Positions 6,562-14,956 of a stretch of DNA of 38,164 nt are shown here, in pieces (within the stretch, counting starts at the first letter, position 1; the number at the start of each line of letters is the position of its first letter). The stretch covers positions 1 to 38,164 of the forward strand of contig JAICOJ010000022.1 in NCBI GenBank assembly GCA_025930755.1. Reading direction: 5' to 3'. The notes beneath the pieces were generated by a model. That model was given only the letters and a program-made list of their open reading frames with translations. It had not been told where the DNA came from and made no database searches. This stretch comes from Gemmatimonadaceae bacterium. GTDB taxonomy: Bacteria; Gemmatimonadota; Gemmatimonadetes; Gemmatimonadales; Gemmatimonadaceae. The position numbers and the translations under genes are program-made.

Positions 6562-8813
6562 CAGTCGTCCTCCCGCTCCAGGCCGGCGTAGGCGACGACG
6601 AGCCTCTTCCGCCCAATGGTCTCGTCATCGAAGTCGATGGTGACCTTGGTGTCCCGTCCGGTGCCGCCCAGCTCGGCGATCGTTCCGCTCCCAAACCGCG
6701 GATGTCGAACGCGCGCGCCCTTCACGAAGCTCGGCGCAAGCTGCGAGGCGGAGACATCGATGTCGTCCGCGCTCACCCGTCGGACCGGGCTGCCGGGACG
6801 GCGCGCCGACGGAGTGGTCAGCAGCACGGAGCGGCCGGTGGCTCGCAGCCGGATCGTCGAGCGCTCCTCCAGCATCTCCCGGGGGATGGGGGCGAGAAAG
6901 CTCGACGGAATCGAGGGAAGCATCTCGCCGTTGCGCCGCCGGCTCCTCGCGTGAACCAGGTACAGCTTCCGCTCCGCGCGCGTGATGCCGACGTAAAAGA
7001 GCCGGCGCTCCTCCTCGAGCATGGAGGGCTCGTCGTGCGCGCGTGAAAGTGGAAACAGCCCTTCCTCGAGCCCGGTGATGAAGACCACCGGAAACTCGAG
7101 CCCCTTCGCGTTATGCAGTGTCATCATCGAGATGGCATCGGCATTGGGGTCGTCGCGGTCCACGTCGGCGATGAGCGAGGCGCGCTGGAGAAAATGATCG
7201 AGGGGTGTGAGGCCGAGCTCCCCGCCCTCGTCGGCGACGACCTCCGCGGCACCGTCGACCAGCTCCTGCACGTTCTCCAACCGCTCGGCGCCCTCCGGCC
7301 CCTCGGCGCGGAGGTGGTCGGCGTAGCGAATCTCCTGAATGAGCTCGCGCAGCAGCTCATCGACACTCGCGTCCTGCGCGCGCCCGCGGTATCGGTCGAT
7401 CATCGCCGCGAAGTCGCGGAGCGCCTGCCGGGCGGCCGGGCGGAGCTCGCCGAGGAGCTCCTCACGCCGCGATGCCTCGAGGCGCGAGACGCGTGCGCGA
7501 CGCGCGACGCCGGCGAGCGTGTCGAGCGTCGTGTCGCCCAGGCCTCGGCGAGGAACGGCGACCGCTCGCGCGAATGCTTCATCATCGGCAGGGTTCGCGA
7601 CGAGCTTGAGATACGACATGAGGTCGCGAATCTCGCGCCGGTCGTAGAACCGAACGGCGCCGATGATGCGATACGGGAGGCCGCGGCGCCGGAGCGCCTC
7701 CTCGAGCGCCCGGCTCTGTGCGTTGGTGCGATAGAGAATCGCAACGTCGCGCCGCGCGAGGTCGCGCTCGGTCGTCAGCCGAGCCTCGATCTCCTCCGCG
7801 ACCCACTCGGCTTCGTCACGCTCGTCGAGTGCGCCCACCGCGGTGACGCGCTCGCCACCGCTGCGGGTGGGCCGGAGGGTCTTGCCGCGTCGTTCCTGAT
7901 TGCCCGAGATGACCACGTTCGCGACATCGAGAATCGGCGGAAGCGACCGGTAATTCTCTTCGAGCCGCACCACTCGGGCGTTGGGGAAATCCTTCTCGAA
8001 ATCGAGAATGTTCCGGATGTCGGCGCCGCGCCACCCATAGATGGACTGATCGTCGTCACCGACCACGGCGACGTTCCCGTGCTCGCCACTCAGGAGCGTC
8101 ACGAACTCGTACTGCGCCCGGTTGGTGTCCTGGTACTCATCGACGAGCACGAACAGAAACCGCTGGCGGTATTCCGCGAGCCGGGCGGGATTCTCGCGCA
8201 GCACGCGCACCGGGAGCAGCAGCAGATCGTCGAAGTCCACCGCATTGGACTCGCGGAGCGTCGCCTCGAGCTCGTGGTACACCGATGCAGCGGCTCTTGC
8301 GTGCGGATCCATGGCGAGGCGCTCGTACTCCGCCGGCATCACGAGCGCGTTCTTGGCGTCGGAGATGGCGGCACGGAGCCCGCGCGGTGCGAATTGCTTC
8401 GGCGAGATCTTCTGGCGATCCATGATGCGTCGAATGACGGCGAGCGAGTCATCCTCATCATAGATCGTGAACGCGGGGGTGCGGCCGACGAGCGGTGCCT
8501 CGCGTCGAAGCATGCGCGCGCCGATGGAATGGAAGGTTCCAATCCACATTCCCGACGGCTCCTCGCCCAGCAGGTACGCCACGCGGGCACGCATCTCTCC
8601 CGCCGCCTTGTTGGTGAAGGTGACGGCGAGAATGTGCGCGGGGGCAACACCGTGATGCTCGATGAGGCGTGCGATCCGCGCCGTCAGCACGCGCGTTTTC
8701 CCCGACCCCGCACCAGCCAACACGAGCAGCGGACCCTCGAAGTGCTCCACGGCCTCGCGCTGGGCCGCATTCAGGGACACGCGTGTGTCGCGCGCGGGAA
8801 CGACCGATGTCAT
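6561..8813 (-). CDS. pcrA: UvrD/PcrA-family ATP-dependent DNA helicase
   Basis: A superfamily 1A 3'-to-5' helicase of 750 residues, acting in repair, replication restart and transcription-coupled events. Motifs run in order: Q-motif LNAAQREAV, Walker A GAGSGKT (34-40), motif Ia TFTNKAAGEM, Walker B VDEYQDTN, motif III GDDDQSIYGWRGAD, and motif V/VI with TLHNAKGLEFPVVF and GITRAERKLY. The C-terminal RVRHPRFGSGTI block is the Tudor-like module that in PcrA/UvrD binds RNA polymerase. ATG 8813 is preferred because it overlaps the upstream kinase stop by ATGA. A 37-residue in-frame extension is unlikely. PcrA rather than Rep is chosen because of the C-terminal module. Confidence 0.95.
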   Translation of the reverse strand: MTSVVPARDTRVSLNAAQREAVEHFEGPLLVLAGAGSGKTRVLTARIARLIEHHGVAPAHILAVTFTNKAAGEMRARVAYLLGEEPSGMWIGTFHSIGARMLRREAPLVGRTPAFTIYDEDDSLAVIRRIMDRQKISPKQFAPRGLRAAISDAKNALVMPAEYERLAMDPHARAAASVYHELEATLRESNAVDFDDLLLLPVRVLRENPARLAEYRQRFLFVLVDEYQDTNRAQYEFVTLLSGEHGNVAVVGDDDQSIYGWRGADIRNILDFEKDFPNARVVRLEENYRSLPPILDVANVVISGNQERRGKTLRPTRSGGERVTAVGALDERDEAEWVAEEIEARLTTERDLARRDVAILYRTNAQSRALEEALRRRGLPYRIIGAVRFYDRREIRDLMSYLKLVANPADDEAFARAVAVPRRGLGDTTLDTLAGVARRARVSRLEASRREELLGELRPAARQALRDFAAMIDRYRGRAQDASVDELLRELIQEIRYADHLRAEGPEGAERLENVQELVDGAAEVVADEGGELGLTPLDHFLQRASLIADVDRDDPNADAISMMTLHNAKGLEFPVVFITGLEEGLFPLSRAHDEPSMLEEERRLFYVGITRAERKLYLVHARSRRRNGEMLPSIPSSFLAPIPREMLEERSTIRLRATGRSVLLTTPSARRPGSPVRRVSADDIDVSASQLAPSFVKGARVRHPRFGSGTIAELGGTGRDTKVTIDFDDETIGRKRLVVAYAGLEREDD

Positions 8814-9958
8814 CCGGGAAGTATAACGTCGAAGGTTGCGCCCTCGCTCGACGGCGCAAGCTCCAGACGGCCACCGTGCGCCTCCTCGACGATGCGGCGC
8901 GCGAGCGAAAGCCCGATCCCCCACCCCGCCTCCTTCGTCGAGAAGCCGGGCTCGAACACGCGAGCCCGCAGCTCACGGGGGATTCCAGGTCCGTTGTCCG
9001 CGACACGGATGCGAACCTCGTCATCCGCGGTGCGCTCAGCGGAGATCTCGAGCGTGCCGCCGTGACCCGCGAGCGCGTCGATGGCGTTCTTCGCGACGGC
9101 CTCCAGCGCCCATTCCAGCAGAACCGCGTCTCCCTTGACGACGAGGGGCCCCTGTCCCAGGGCGAGCTTCACATCCACGGCATGCGCGAGCGTCGGAACC
9201 CGAGCTTGAAAGTACCGCGCGACGCGGTCGGCAAGCTCCCCGACATCGACCGGCGCCTCCTTGGCCGGGCGTCCAATTCGTTCGAAGCGATGCGCCACGC
9301 GCTCGAGCCGGTCGAGATCACCGCGCATGTATTCGATCGCGCGCGCGGCGGTCGGATCAGCTTCGGCGCGGTCGGCGAGCAGCTCGATCCATCCCGCCAG
9401 ACTGGAGAGCGGCGTGGCCAGCTGATGCGCGGACTCACGGGCCATGCCCGCCCAGACACGCTCGCGATCGGCCCGTCCGCGGGTCCGCAGCACGTAGATG
9501 CCGGCGAGAAAAACGAATGCCACGAGCATCGCCTGCAACGCGGGAATAAAGCGGAGGCTCTTCACCAGGCGAGAGTCTCCGAAGTGAATCGTACCGATGG
9601 TCGGCTCGACGAGCGGCGGATTCTCGCGATCGAGCACCGCGATGTGCGCGGCAACGCGCGGATCCTCCACCGAGGCCTCGAACGGCAGATTGATCGCCCA
9701 GGTTGGTCGGCCTCTCGTGTCGGTGATGATGACGGGGGCGCCGAGCTCGCGGATGGTGTTGGCGAGATCGAGGAGCGCCGCGTTCGCGGCGTCGGGGCTG
9801 GGGTCAGCGAGCGCGCTGAGAATCTGCGCGTGCATGCGACTCGACCGCGAGGCGTCGCGGCGCAGCTCGACGACCACGCGCTGGGAGTACACGATGTACG
9901 AGCCGAGCACCAGCGCGAGGAGAAGACCGAGAAGGACGACCGGCGCGCCGCGACGCAT
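8810..9958 (-). CDS. Membrane-bound sensor histidine kinase without an adjacent cognate regulator
   Basis: A 382-residue kinase. TM1 spans about residues 5-25, an extracytoplasmic sensor region about 26-136, and TM2 about 137-157. No HAMP domain is seen. The phosphoacceptor is His178 in ESAHQLATPLSSL, an H-box variant with Gln-Leu in place of the usual Glu-Leu. The CA domain carries the N-box KNAIDA, the G1 box DNGPGIP and GWGIGLSLARRI. The sensor ligand cannot be read. No response regulator is adjacent. The nearest, at 12325, is 2.4 kb away on the other strand and belongs to another unit. It lies 6 bases after serS and overlaps pcrA by four bases, an odd place for a sensor kinase. Confidence 0.9.
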   Translation of the reverse strand: MRRGAPVVLLGLLLALVLGSYIVYSQRVVVELRRDASRSSRMHAQILSALADPSPDAANAALLDLANTIRELGAPVIITDTRGRPTWAINLPFEASVEDPRVAAHIAVLDRENPPLVEPTIGTIHFGDSRLVKSLRFIPALQAMLVAFVFLAGIYVLRTRGRADRERVWAGMARESAHQLATPLSSLAGWIELLADRAEADPTAARAIEYMRGDLDRLERVAHRFERIGRPAKEAPVDVGELADRVARYFQARVPTLAHAVDVKLALGQGPLVVKGDAVLLEWALEAVAKNAIDALAGHGGTLEISAERTADDEVRIRVADNGPGIPRELRARVFEPGFSTKEAGWGIGLSLARRIVEEAHGGRLELAPSSEGATFDVILPG

Positions 9959-9964
9959 GCTCGG

Positions 9965-11239
9965 TCAGGCGAGAACGTCTACGCCGAGATACGGACGAAG
10001 TGCTGCCGGAACAGCGACGGTCCCGTCGGGCCGCTGGTGGTGCTCGAGGAGCGTGGCGATCGTGCGCGGCAGCGCCAGCCCCGAACCGTTGAGCGTGTGC
10101 ACCAGGCGCGGCTTCTCCCCGCGCGCACTCCGGAAGCGAATGCTTCCCCGGCGCGCCTGGAAATCGGTGAAGGTGCTACAGGACGACACCTCCAGCCACG
10201 TGCGCACACCTGGCGCCCACACCTCGAGATCGTACGTCTTCGCGCTCGAGAAGCCGGTGTCGCCGGCGGCGAGCACCTTGACGCGATATGGAAGCTCGAG
10301 CAGCTGGAGAATCTTTTCGGCATGGACCGTGAGCAGCTCGTGCTGGCTCGCCGCGTCCTCAGGCGTCGTCAGGCGCACGAGCTCGACCTTGTCGAACTGG
10401 TGCACGCGCAGGAGCCCGCGCGTGTCCTTGCCATGCGCGCCTGCCTCACGACGAAAGCAGGGCGTGTAGCAGACATAGGCCCGGGGCAGCTCGGCGGCCT
10501 CGAGCATCTCGTCGCGGTGCAGGCTCGTGACCGGCACCTCCGCCGTTGGGACGAGAAAGAGGTCATCGTCCTTGATGACGTACATGTCGTCCTCGAACTT
10601 CGGCAACTGGCCCGTCGTCGTCGCGGTCGCGCGGTTGACGAGAAAGGGCACCCAGACCTCCTCGTACCCGTGGTCGCGCACGTGTACATCGATCATCAGG
10701 GAGATGAGGGCGCGGGTGAGCCGTGCGCCGCTGCCACGAAAGACGATGAACCCGGAGCCGGCGATCTTGCTCCCGCGGGTGAGATCGAGAATGCCGAGAG
10801 CGGCGCCGATGTCCCAATGCATCCGCAGCCCGTCGCCGTCCCGCGGCGTTCCCCACGAGCGCAGGACGCGCCCATCCTCCTCGCCGCCGGGCGGCACATC
10901 GGCGAGCGGCGTGTTCGGAAGCTCGTACATGATCTGCTCGAGCGTTCCTTCGATCTCGGCGAGCTCTCCTTCGAGCCGCGCGATCTCGACGCCGAGCGCG
11001 CGCGTTTGCTCGATGAGATCGTCGGCGCTTTCACGGGCCTTCTTCCGGCGCGCCACTTCCTGGCTGGCGGCGTTTCGTGCCGCCTTGCGCTCCTCGACCG
11101 CCTGAATCAACGCCCGCCGTTCGACATCGAGCTCGAGCGCACGATCGACGAGCGGACCCAACGCGTCGAGCTTCCCGCGTCGCTCGAGCCCTCCGCGAAT
11201 GGCGTCGGCATCCTCGCGCAGCGCCCGAAGGTCGTGCAC
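9965..11239 (-). CDS. serS: Seryl-tRNA synthetase
   Basis: A class II aminoacyl-tRNA synthetase that charges tRNA(Ser) and the selenocysteine tRNA. The 424-residue length is standard. The N-terminal ~100 residues form the two-helix coiled-coil arm that grips the long variable arm of tRNA(Ser) (LEGELAEIEGTLEQI). The catalytic core has VPTAEVPVTSLHRDE, motif 2 with CFRREAGAHGKDTRGLLRVHQF, and motif 3 with NGSGLALPRTIATLLE. The start is GTG 11239, three bases after the lipoprotein stop, so both genes probably share the promoter at 11874-11846. Confidence 0.97.
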   Translation of the reverse strand: MHDLRALREDADAIRGGLERRGKLDALGPLVDRALELDVERRALIQAVEERKAARNAASQEVARRKKARESADDLIEQTRALGVEIARLEGELAEIEGTLEQIMYELPNTPLADVPPGGEEDGRVLRSWGTPRDGDGLRMHWDIGAALGILDLTRGSKIAGSGFIVFRGSGARLTRALISLMIDVHVRDHGYEEVWVPFLVNRATATTTGQLPKFEDDMYVIKDDDLFLVPTAEVPVTSLHRDEMLEAAELPRAYVCYTPCFRREAGAHGKDTRGLLRVHQFDKVELVRLTTPEDAASQHELLTVHAEKILQLLELPYRVKVLAAGDTGFSSAKTYDLEVWAPGVRTWLEVSSCSTFTDFQARRGSIRFRSARGEKPRLVHTLNGSGLALPRTIATLLEHHQRPDGTVAVPAALRPYLGVDVLA

Positions 11240-11241
11240 GA

Positions 11242-11805
11242 TCAGAACTCCGGCAGGCCGTCGGCGAAGGAGCGGAACCCGCAGTTCGGATTGGTGCGAA
11301 TGCGAAAGCGCGCCGTGCGGAAGCCGCCGGACGTCCCGAGCTCGAGCAGCTGGAGCTTGGCGTGAAAGAAATCCCGGCCGGGGATGCTCCCCGTGCAGAC
11401 GTTCCGCGCACGAACGATGACGGTCTCGCCGATGGTGACGGAGACCGCCGCGGTGTCCTGGTAGCCGGTCGTCGGCGCTTCGAGAATCGACTCGAACGTC
11501 GCGGTCGACTCGATGACGCCGGTGCGGGCGGCCTCGATGTCGATCAGCTGCGAGGGATACAGCACGGCTGCTCCCCCCGCGGTATCGATGGCGAGGTCGT
11601 ACAGCGCGTTCGCATCCCCGACGCGGAGCGCGCGGAGGCTGAAGAGATCGAACGCGGTCGGGGCGCTGAGCGGACTGCCCCGCAGCGGGAAGACCGTCAG
11701 CGTGTCTTCCGTGACCTCGATATTGGGGTCGATGCTGCGAGTAACATCCTCACACGCGGCGACCGCGAGCAACGCGATCGCCAGCGCGATGAATCTGGCT
11801 GTCAT
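11242..11805 (-). CDS. Predicted lipoprotein of unknown function
   Basis: A 187-residue exported protein with a short positively charged N-terminus, a hydrophobic core and a lipobox (LLAVAAC). Cleavage before Cys18 would leave a lipid-anchored mature protein. The mature part is rich in beta-prone Thr/Val segments (for example TATFESILEAPTTG, AVSVTIGETVIV) and has two more cysteines, in RNVCTG and NPNCGF, that could form a disulfide. I do not recognise a domain. ATG 11805 is chosen because it gives a complete lipoprotein signal; the longer open frame upstream is not credible. It is first in the serS-pcrA-gatCAB unit. Confidence 0.75.
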   Translation of the reverse strand: MTARFIALAIALLAVAACEDVTRSIDPNIEVTEDTLTVFPLRGSPLSAPTAFDLFSLRALRVGDANALYDLAIDTAGGAAVLYPSQLIDIEAARTGVIESTATFESILEAPTTGYQDTAAVSVTIGETVIVRARNVCTGSIPGRDFFHAKLQLLELGTSGGFRTARFRIRTNPNCGFRSFADGLPEF

Positions 11806-11845
11806 GGGAACGCCCGGGTGTGCGCAAACGTGGGTGCGGACGCGT

Positions 11846-11874
11846 AGAATACCGTGCGTGCACGATGAGTTCAA
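11846..11874 (-). promoter_or_regulatory. Promoter for the lipoprotein-serS-kinase-pcrA-gatCAB unit
   Basis: Read on the minus strand, a -35 TTGAAC (11874-11869) is followed by 17 bp and a -10 TATTCT (11851-11846). It predicts a start near 11839, about 35 nt before the lipoprotein ATG. It is the only good promoter seen upstream of the seven-gene unit. Confidence 0.65.
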
Positions 11875-11888
11875 GTGATTCGCATCGC

Positions 11889-11916
11889 TTGACTTCGGCC
11901 CCCTCGACGTTATGCT
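11889..11916 (+). promoter_or_regulatory. Promoter for the roadblock-regulator-manC unit
   Basis: A -35 TTGACT (11889-11894) is followed by a 16 bp spacer and TATGCT (11911-11916). It is divergent from the lipoprotein promoter, with the two -35 boxes only 14 bp apart. A shared regulator between them would control both units. Confidence 0.6.
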
Positions 11917-11940
11917 TCCCACCACTTCACCTGGAGCGTA

Positions 11941-12297
11941 GTGGTGGCCACCATCCGCGACCTCGTCGGCGCTCTCCGCGGGCGTGACGGCGTCGACGCC
12001 GCGATCGTGCTCGGCCGCGACGGCCTCGTCATCGATGGACAGTCGGTGCCCAACATCGACGTCGAGAGCGTGGCAGCGCTGGTCCCTTCGATCGTGAGCG
12101 CGGCCGATGAGTTCGGCCGGGACAGCACGCACGGGAACGTGACCACCGTCATTCTCGAGTACGCCAGGGGGATCGCGATCGTCTCGGTGCTGTCATCCGA
12201 GGCAGTGCTGCTGGTGCTCGCCCGAACCGATGCCAACGTCGGTTCCCTGCTGTTCGAGCTGCGCCGGAATCGGCAGCACATCTCGTCGCTCGTCTGA
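11941..12297 (+). CDS. Roadblock/LC7-domain protein (MglB-like)
   Basis: A 118-residue single-domain protein. It has the roadblock pattern of an amphipathic helix (IRDLVGALRGRDGVD), the paired strand AAIVLGRDGLVIDGQ and the later strands VTTVILEYARGIAIVSVL and AVLLVLAR. Roadblock proteins dimerise and often act on small Ras-like GTPases such as MglA, setting cell polarity or motility. No MglA-type GTPase is encoded in this window. The start is GTG 11941 or GTG 11944; the GGAG at 11933-11936 is spaced better for the second. It is 27 bases before a response regulator, which suggests a signalling pair (inference). Confidence 0.8.
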   Translation: MVATIRDLVGALRGRDGVDAAIVLGRDGLVIDGQSVPNIDVESVAALVPSIVSAADEFGRDSTHGNVTTVILEYARGIAIVSVLSSEAVLLVLARTDANVGSLLFELRRNRQHISSLV

Positions 12298-12324
12298 CCG
12301 GCGGCGCCCACCGCGTCTGACGCC

Positions 12325-12726
12325 ATGGAAAAACTGCACGTGCTGGTGGCCGATGACGAGCCACATATCGGCCGGATCATCAAGATGAAGCTCGAGCAGG
12401 GCGCTTTCCGCGTGACGCTCGCGTATGATGGTCGCGAGGCGCTCGACGCCCTGGCGACGCACGACGACTTCGCCCTCGTGCTCCTCGATCTCATGATGCC
12501 GGTGATGAGCGGGCTCGATGTGCTGCGCACCATGCGCAGCGACCCACGATGGCAAAAGCTTCCGTGCATCATACTCACCGCGGCCGGGCAGGAGCAGCAG
12601 CATCGCCTCGCCGTCGAATCGGGCGCGAGTGACTTCCTCACCAAGCCGTTCAGTCCGAAGAAGCTCTACGCGCGCGCCGCGGAGCTGGCCGGCGTGGGCG
12701 CGGAGAACAGCGGTAGCGAGCGGTGA
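12325..12726 (+). CDS. Single-domain response regulator (receiver only)
   Basis: A 133-residue CheY-like receiver with no output domain. The acidic pocket is Asp10-Asp11 (VADDEP) and the phosphoacceptor is Asp55 in LLDLMMP. The conserved Thr lies in ILTAAG and the Lys in FLTKPFSPKKL. All catalytic residues are present, so it should be phosphorylated by a kinase encoded elsewhere. Lacking a DNA-binding domain, it must act by protein contact or as a phosphate shuttle. The stop overlaps the manC start (GTGA). Its placement between a roadblock protein and sugar-nucleotide enzymes is unusual. Confidence 0.92.
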   Translation: MEKLHVLVADDEPHIGRIIKMKLEQGAFRVTLAYDGREALDALATHDDFALVLLDLMMPVMSGLDVLRTMRSDPRWQKLPCIILTAAGQEQQHRLAVESGASDFLTKPFSPKKLYARAAELAGVGAENSGSER

Positions 12727-13757
12727 ATCGATGGGCCGTCATTCTGGCCGGAGGCGTGGGCTCGCGCTTCTGGCCGCTCTCCACGCCGCAGCGACCGAAG
12801 CAGCTCCTTCCACTCGTGGATGACGCCCCGCTTCTCGTCAACAGCGTGCGGCGGATGGCGCCCTCGGTGCCGGCGGCGCGCACGCTCGTCATCACGAACG
12901 CGAGTCTTGCCGACGCCGTACGCGCGGTGCTGCCCACGCTTCCCGCCGAGAACGTCATCGCCGAGCCTCGGGCGGCGGGGACGGGCCCCGCACTCACCTG
13001 GGCCGCGCTCGAGATCCAGCGACGCGATGCCGATACGTCGGTCATGCTGTGCGTGCACGCCGACTGGGCGATCGGCGACGAACAGGTCTTTCGGTCGACA
13101 CTCGAGCGGGCGGCGCGGCTTGCAGAGGAGCACGCTGCGCTGGTCACGGTCGGCGTCGTCCCCGTCCGGCCGGATCCCGGACTTGGCTACATCCAGCCGG
13201 GTGACGCGGTCGACGGCGCGCGGAAAGTGGCGCGATTCGTCGAGAAGCCCGACCGGCCTGCTGCCGAGCGGATGGTCCGCGAGGGATACCTCTGGAATTC
13301 CGGCATCTTCGTGTGGCGGGTGAAGGATTTTCTCGACGAGGTGCGGGCGCATGCACCGGAGATTTCCAGGGGGCTGCAGACCGCGGGCGCCACTGACCTG
13401 ACGCGATTCTTCGCGGCGGTGGAGCCGATCGCTGTCGACTACGCGGTGCTGGAGCGAAGCGAACGCGTGCTCGTCCTTCCGGGCGATTTTGGCTGGGATG
13501 ACGTGGGCACGTGGGCGGCCTTGCATCGCGTGCGCTCCCTCGACGCCACCGGAAACGCGTTCGCGGGAGCCGTCCATGCGGTCGATGCGCGCGACAACGT
13601 GGTGCACGCGGAGTCGGGAACGGTCGTGCTCTACGCGGTGCACGACCTGGTGGTGGTCACGCGACCGGGTCTCACGCTCGTCACGACGCGCGAACGCGCC
13701 GCGGATCTCAAGACGCTCCTCGAGCGCCTGCCGCCGGACGTGCGCGAGGTCCAGTGA
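12723..13757 (+). CDS. manC: Mannose-1-phosphate guanylyltransferase
   Basis: It makes GDP-mannose from mannose 1-phosphate and GTP for envelope polysaccharides. The 344-residue protein has the nucleotidyltransferase signature LAGGVGSRFWPLSTPQRPKQ at residues 8-27, the PRAAGTGPAL motif, HADWAIGD, FVEKPDRP, YLWNSGIFVW and GDFGWDDVGTW. All are typical of the mannose-1-phosphate class. It has only the transferase domain, with no fused phosphomannose isomerase. The GTG start overlaps the regulator stop, and its own stop overlaps the next gene (GTGA). Confidence 0.93.
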   Translation: MNRWAVILAGGVGSRFWPLSTPQRPKQLLPLVDDAPLLVNSVRRMAPSVPAARTLVITNASLADAVRAVLPTLPAENVIAEPRAAGTGPALTWAALEIQRRDADTSVMLCVHADWAIGDEQVFRSTLERAARLAEEHAALVTVGVVPVRPDPGLGYIQPGDAVDGARKVARFVEKPDRPAAERMVREGYLWNSGIFVWRVKDFLDEVRAHAPEISRGLQTAGATDLTRFFAAVEPIAVDYAVLERSERVLVLPGDFGWDDVGTWAALHRVRSLDATGNAFAGAVHAVDARDNVVHAESGTVVLYAVHDLVVVTRPGLTLVTTRERAADLKTLLERLPPDVREVQ

Positions 13758-14956
13758 GCGCGCTGTTTCTCTACGACGACGCGCGCGCGCGCGCGTTCGA
13801 GCCGTTCGCGCTCACGCGCCCCATGAGCGCGATGCGCATCGGCGCTCTGCCCACGCGCGACCGCTGGGCGCGCGTGCACGGGGCGCCGGCCGCCGGTGCG
13901 ATTGCCGCCCCGGCCCATGAAGATTTCGAAGAGAATGGCGCGATCGATGGAGCGCGCGACCTACCCGCCGGGGCCATCCTCGCGAACACCCGGTGCGCGG
14001 TGTCGCTGGCCACCAGGCTGCGCGACGCAGACGTGTGGATGTGCGACGGTCGCGTGGCAGCGGTCAAGCTGGATCGCGCCGTGCGACCATCGATGCTCGC
14101 CGATGGACGACTTCCCCTCGAAGAGCTCGTGCGCGACGGGGGCTCGGTCGCGACGGTCGGTGGACGCTGGGTCGACGAAGTCTGGCATCTCGTCACCGAT
14201 CTCCTCGTCCAGCTCGGTGAGGATGCGGCCGTCCTGGGACCGGAGCTCTCGTGCGAGACGCCGCCGCATGCCGTTGTGATCGGGAGTCATCCGGTGTTCG
14301 TCGAGCGCGGCGCGACCGTCGAGCCGTTCGTGGTGCTCGACGTGAGCGCAGGGCCCATCCTCGTTCGGCGCGGCGCCACGGTGCGCGCGTTCACGCGCAT
14401 GGTTGGCCCGTGCGTCGTCGACGGCGGCGTGACGATTCTCGGCTCGCGCATCCACGGGTGCTCGATCGGCGAGTCGAGCATCATTCACGGTGAGCTCAGC
14501 GAGACGGTCGTCATCGGCCACTCGAACAAGTCGCACGATGGGTTCGTCGGCCACTCGTATCTCGGGCGCTGGGTGAACCTCGGCGCGGGGACGATCACGA
14601 GCAATCTGAAGAACACCTATGGAAGCGTTCCCCTGTGGACACCAGAGGGGATGCGCGACACGGGCGTGCAGAAGCTCGGCACGCTGTTCGGCGATCATGT
14701 GAAGACGGGCATCGGGCTTCGCCTGACGACGGGCAGCGTCGTCGGCGCCGGGGCGAACATCTTTGGGGCAGACACGCCGCCCAAGTATGTTCCCCCATTC
14801 ACATGGGGCGACGGCCGGTCCGCGGGGCGATACCAGATCGAGAAGTTTCTGGAGGTCGCAAGCCGCGCCATGGCGAGACGCCACGTCGCGATGAGCGATC
14901 GTGGCCGTCGGCATTTGAGGCGAGCGTTCGAGCGCGCGCAGCAGGAGCCGGGATGA
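13754..14956 (+). CDS. Alternative GlmU-like sugar nucleotidyl/acetyltransferase
   Basis: A 400-residue protein starting at GTG 13754. The N-terminus (ALFLYDD, then FALTRPMSAMRIGALPTRDRW) lacks the classical GlmU nucleotide loop. It matches the divergent family described in Bacteroidetes as UDP-GlcNAc diphosphorylase/GlcN-1-P N-acetyltransferase (TIGR03991 type). The C-terminal half, from about residue 175, is a left-handed beta-helix of hexapeptide repeats (VVIGSHPVFVERGATVEPF, IHGCSIGESSIIHG). It contains the GHSNKSHDGFVGHSYLG and GAGTITSNLKNTYG blocks of GlmU-like acetyltransferases. It probably supplies UDP-GlcNAc or a related nucleotide sugar, in line with manC next door. Substrate is inferred. 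Confidence 0.8.
   Translation: MSALFLYDDARARAFEPFALTRPMSAMRIGALPTRDRWARVHGAPAAGAIAAPAHEDFEENGAIDGARDLPAGAILANTRCAVSLATRLRDADVWMCDGRVAAVKLDRAVRPSMLADGRLPLEELVRDGGSVATVGGRWVDEVWHLVTDLLVQLGEDAAVLGPELSCETPPHAVVIGSHPVFVERGATVEPFVVLDVSAGPILVRRGATVRAFTRMVGPCVVDGGVTILGSRIHGCSIGESSIIHGELSETVVIGHSNKSHDGFVGHSYLGRWVNLGAGTITSNLKNTYGSVPLWTPEGMRDTGVQKLGTLFGDHVKTGIGLRLTTGSVVGAGANIFGADTPPKYVPPFTWGDGRSAGRYQIEKFLEVASRAMARRHVAMSDRGRRHLRRAFERAQQEPG

Noticed and set aside
7113-9065. A 650-residue plus-strand open frame
   Set aside because: Antisense to pcrA, whose helicase motifs are all intact.
8669-11365. An 898-residue plus-strand open frame
   Set aside because: It lies antisense to pcrA, the histidine kinase and serS. 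It is Arg/His-rich with no domain, a typical shadow in G+C-rich DNA.
8810-12726. Kinase at 8810-9958 and receiver at 12325-12726 as a standard two-component operon
   Set aside because: They are on opposite strands in separate units. A functional pairing remains possible and is listed as a hypothesis only.
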